Origin: Candidatus Rhabdochlamydia sp.
GTDB taxonomy: Bacteria > Chlamydiota > Chlamydiia > Chlamydiales > Rhabdochlamydiaceae
Reading direction: 5' to 3'
DNA: 15,348 nucleotides
Assembly (NCBI GenBank): GCA_030044075.1
Contig: JASHWM010000067.1
Location: 1-15,348 of the forward strand
This document shows, one piece after another, positions 14,301-15,348 of this stretch. The notes under the pieces were generated by a model that was given only the letters and a program-made list of their open reading frames with translations, was not told where the DNA came from and did no database searches. Each line of letters begins with the position of its first letter. Position 1 is the stretch's first letter. A program made the position numbers and the translations under genes.

Positions 14301-14608
14301 TCGGCCCCTAGGAGTTCTTGTTTTTTTTTCTCCAAGAGGTCGATCTTCTCTTCGATCTCAGAGGCGATTTTTCGATCTTGTTCGGCTGATTCCCACATTT
14401 TCCTAGCATCGGTGATCCGGCCTTCGAACTGCCACCTGTCAGCATACATATCTTTCCTATATGCCTTGGCCAAAAGGCTCGTCCTCTGGTCTTTGAGCTC
14501 TTCTATCATGCTTTCCAAAGCCCCTACATCCATATCCTTGGAACCTTGTTCCCCGGCCATGCCGTAAAAAGGAAGCAAAAATAAGAGCAAAGAGAGCAAG
14601 ACTTTCAT
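14297..14608 (-). CDS. Small secreted coiled-coil protein, function unknown
   Basis: 103 codons. Residues 1-18 (MKVLLSLLLFLLPFYGMA) are a clear signal peptide with probable cleavage after GMA. The mature part, about 85 residues, is highly charged and alpha-helical: LESMIEELKDQRTSLLAK and the C-terminal EIEEKIDLLEKKKQELL look like coiled coil. It carries no cysteines in the mature part and no lipobox. It is the first gene of the pncB-pncA-antiporter operon, preceded by AAGGAT as ribosome site, and its stop overlaps the pncB start by four bases. It may be a periplasmic helper protein. I do not recognise its family. Confidence 0.75.
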   Translation of the reverse strand: MKVLLSLLLFLLPFYGMAGEQGSKDMDVGALESMIEELKDQRTSLLAKAYRKDMYADRWQFEGRITDARKMWESAEQDRKIASEIEEKIDLLEKKKQELLGAE

Positions 14609-14625
14609 TTTTTATCCTTTTTTTC

Positions 14626-14654
14626 AGGTAAGTTTGGTATTATTACCTTAAGGT
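14626..14654. promoter_or_regulatory. Nested inverted repeats between divergent genes (operator candidate)
   Basis: The 63-base gap between the pnc operon and the right-edge gene holds three dyads: AGGTAA (14626-14631) against TTACCT (14643-14648), GGTA (14636-14639) against TACC (14644-14647), and the perfect 10-base palindrome ACCTTAAGGT (14645-14654). Each arm carries GGTA or its complement TACC, except the last (ACCT/AGGT). Such symmetry in a divergent promoter region suggests a protein-binding site. No clean -35/-10 pair was found. Confidence 0.4.
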
Positions 14655-14671
14655 GAATTTAACTTTTTTTT

Positions 14672-15348
14672 ATGCGATTAATCTTTTTTTTGGCACTACT
14701 TTCTTATCTATGCCCCCTTCGGGCAGAGAACCCCGTTCAGATGAAGCTGAAGGAAGCAAAACGGGGAGACTATGTTGTGACCAAACATTCAAAGACCTTG
14801 TCGGTCCTCATTGTCAAAGAAGTTCACCCAAAAAAGATGGTCTTAGAAGAGATCACAGTCGATGAAGAACAGGCAAAAGCTCCTGATTTCACATGGAAAA
14901 AATGGATTTCCGCCTGGGCGCCTGGGCATTATAGCTGGACTCTTTATGAGATCGATATGGAAGGCCTTAAGCTCGTCGAATGTTTCTCGCTCTCTCAGAA
15001 CAGATGGTTGAACACCTTTGAGACAGACCACCTTTTCACAAAGCTCATGAACATCCCCTTTCAGGAAACTCCCGATTCAGAAAAAAGGCGCATTGGCCCG
15101 CCGCCAAGCGATCAAGAGTCCGATCATAGGCCTTTGTGGCTGCCAAAAGTTGTCGTAGATGGAAAAAAACAACCCAAAAAAAATTTTAATGTCATTGAGG
15201 GGCGATGGCCAAAAGACGCCTCCCTCCTTTCAGAATGCAAGATCACAATGTACTTTACCGAGTTCTCCCTGCCTTATTGGATTGAGATCAGCAATGGCCA
15301 TTACACCCACAGGGTCGGGGCGATCGATTCAGGGCAGGAGCTTTTTTC
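14672..15348 (+). CDS. Secreted protein of unknown function, cut by right edge
   Basis: 225 codons are visible from the ATG at 14672 with no stop before the window end. Residues 1-18 (MRLIFFLALLSYLCPLRA) are a signal peptide with likely cleavage after LRA. The mature protein begins ENPVQMKLKEAKRGDYVV and continues with beta-rich stretches such as KTLSVLIVKEVHPKKMVLEE and KWISAWAPGHYSWTLYEIDM, and a Lys/Pro-rich middle. I do not recognise the family; it has the look of a chlamydial periplasmic or envelope protein. It is divergent from the pnc operon. An AAGGTG lies 16 bases before the ATG, too far for a normal ribosome site. An overlapping GTG-started frame from 14653 encodes no sensible protein and is not the gene. 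Confidence 0.72.
   Translation, partial: MRLIFFLALLSYLCPLRAENPVQMKLKEAKRGDYVVTKHSKTLSVLIVKEVHPKKMVLEEITVDEEQAKAPDFTWKKWISAWAPGHYSWTLYEIDMEGLKLVECFSLSQNRWLNTFETDHLFTKLMNIPFQETPDSEKRRIGPPPSDQESDHRPLWLPKVVVDGKKQPKKNFNVIEGRWPKDASLLSECKITMYFTEFSLPYWIEISNGHYTHRVGAIDSGQELF

Noticed and set aside
14653..14865. GTG-started frame at the right edge
   Set aside because: The overlapping ATG frame from 14672 gives a signal peptide and stays open to the window end, while this frame gives an implausible protein that ends early.

Overview
The window looks like chromosomal DNA from a member of the order Chlamydiales outside the classical Chlamydiaceae (an environmental, Waddlia/Parachlamydia-like lineage). 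The reasons are two TyrP-type aromatic amino acid permeases, a PF07399-type putative Na+/H+ antiporter of the kind annotated in chlamydial genomes, a cytoplasmic eukaryotic-type Ser/Thr kinase and several small secreted proteins of no clear family. Base composition looks moderate, with AT-rich spacers. The species cannot be fixed from the sequence alone.

Left part (1-3311, minus strand): the first 41 codons of a TyrP-type permease run off the left edge. Before it come three genes that look like one operon: a polysaccharide pyruvyl transferase family protein followed by two tandem GH130-like five-bladed propeller proteins. All three begin with a signal-peptide-like segment, so this is a possible exported glycan-modification module.

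Centre (3448-6776, plus strand): a 31-codon CxxC mini-ORF overlaps the start of a DHCR24/DWARF1-like FAD oxidoreductase. Then follow a class I O-methyltransferase, a well-conserved FosX fosfomycin hydrolase and a GyrI-like ligand-binding protein broken by a one-base frameshift. Facing them on the minus strand are an unusual Ser/Thr kinase with a Ser-rich N-terminus and a SAM methyltransferase. A Nudix hydrolase is divergent from the methyltransferase.

Right part (9566-14608, minus strand): a complete TyrP permease with its own promoter, preceded by a tightly overlapping four-gene operon. That operon encodes a small secreted coiled-coil protein, nicotinate phosphoribosyltransferase (pncB), nicotinamidase (pncA) and the putative antiporter. 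pncA and pncB give the first two steps from nicotinamide to nicotinate mononucleotide. A secreted protein of unknown function is transcribed divergently and runs off the right edge.

No tRNA, rRNA, CRISPR array, insertion sequence or integrase was seen, and no stretch over 300 bases lacks a gene. The segment between the two tyrP genes is rich in accessory genes (glycan module, sterol-reductase-like enzyme, fosX, broken GyrI-like gene, kinase) and is the part most worth a second look.
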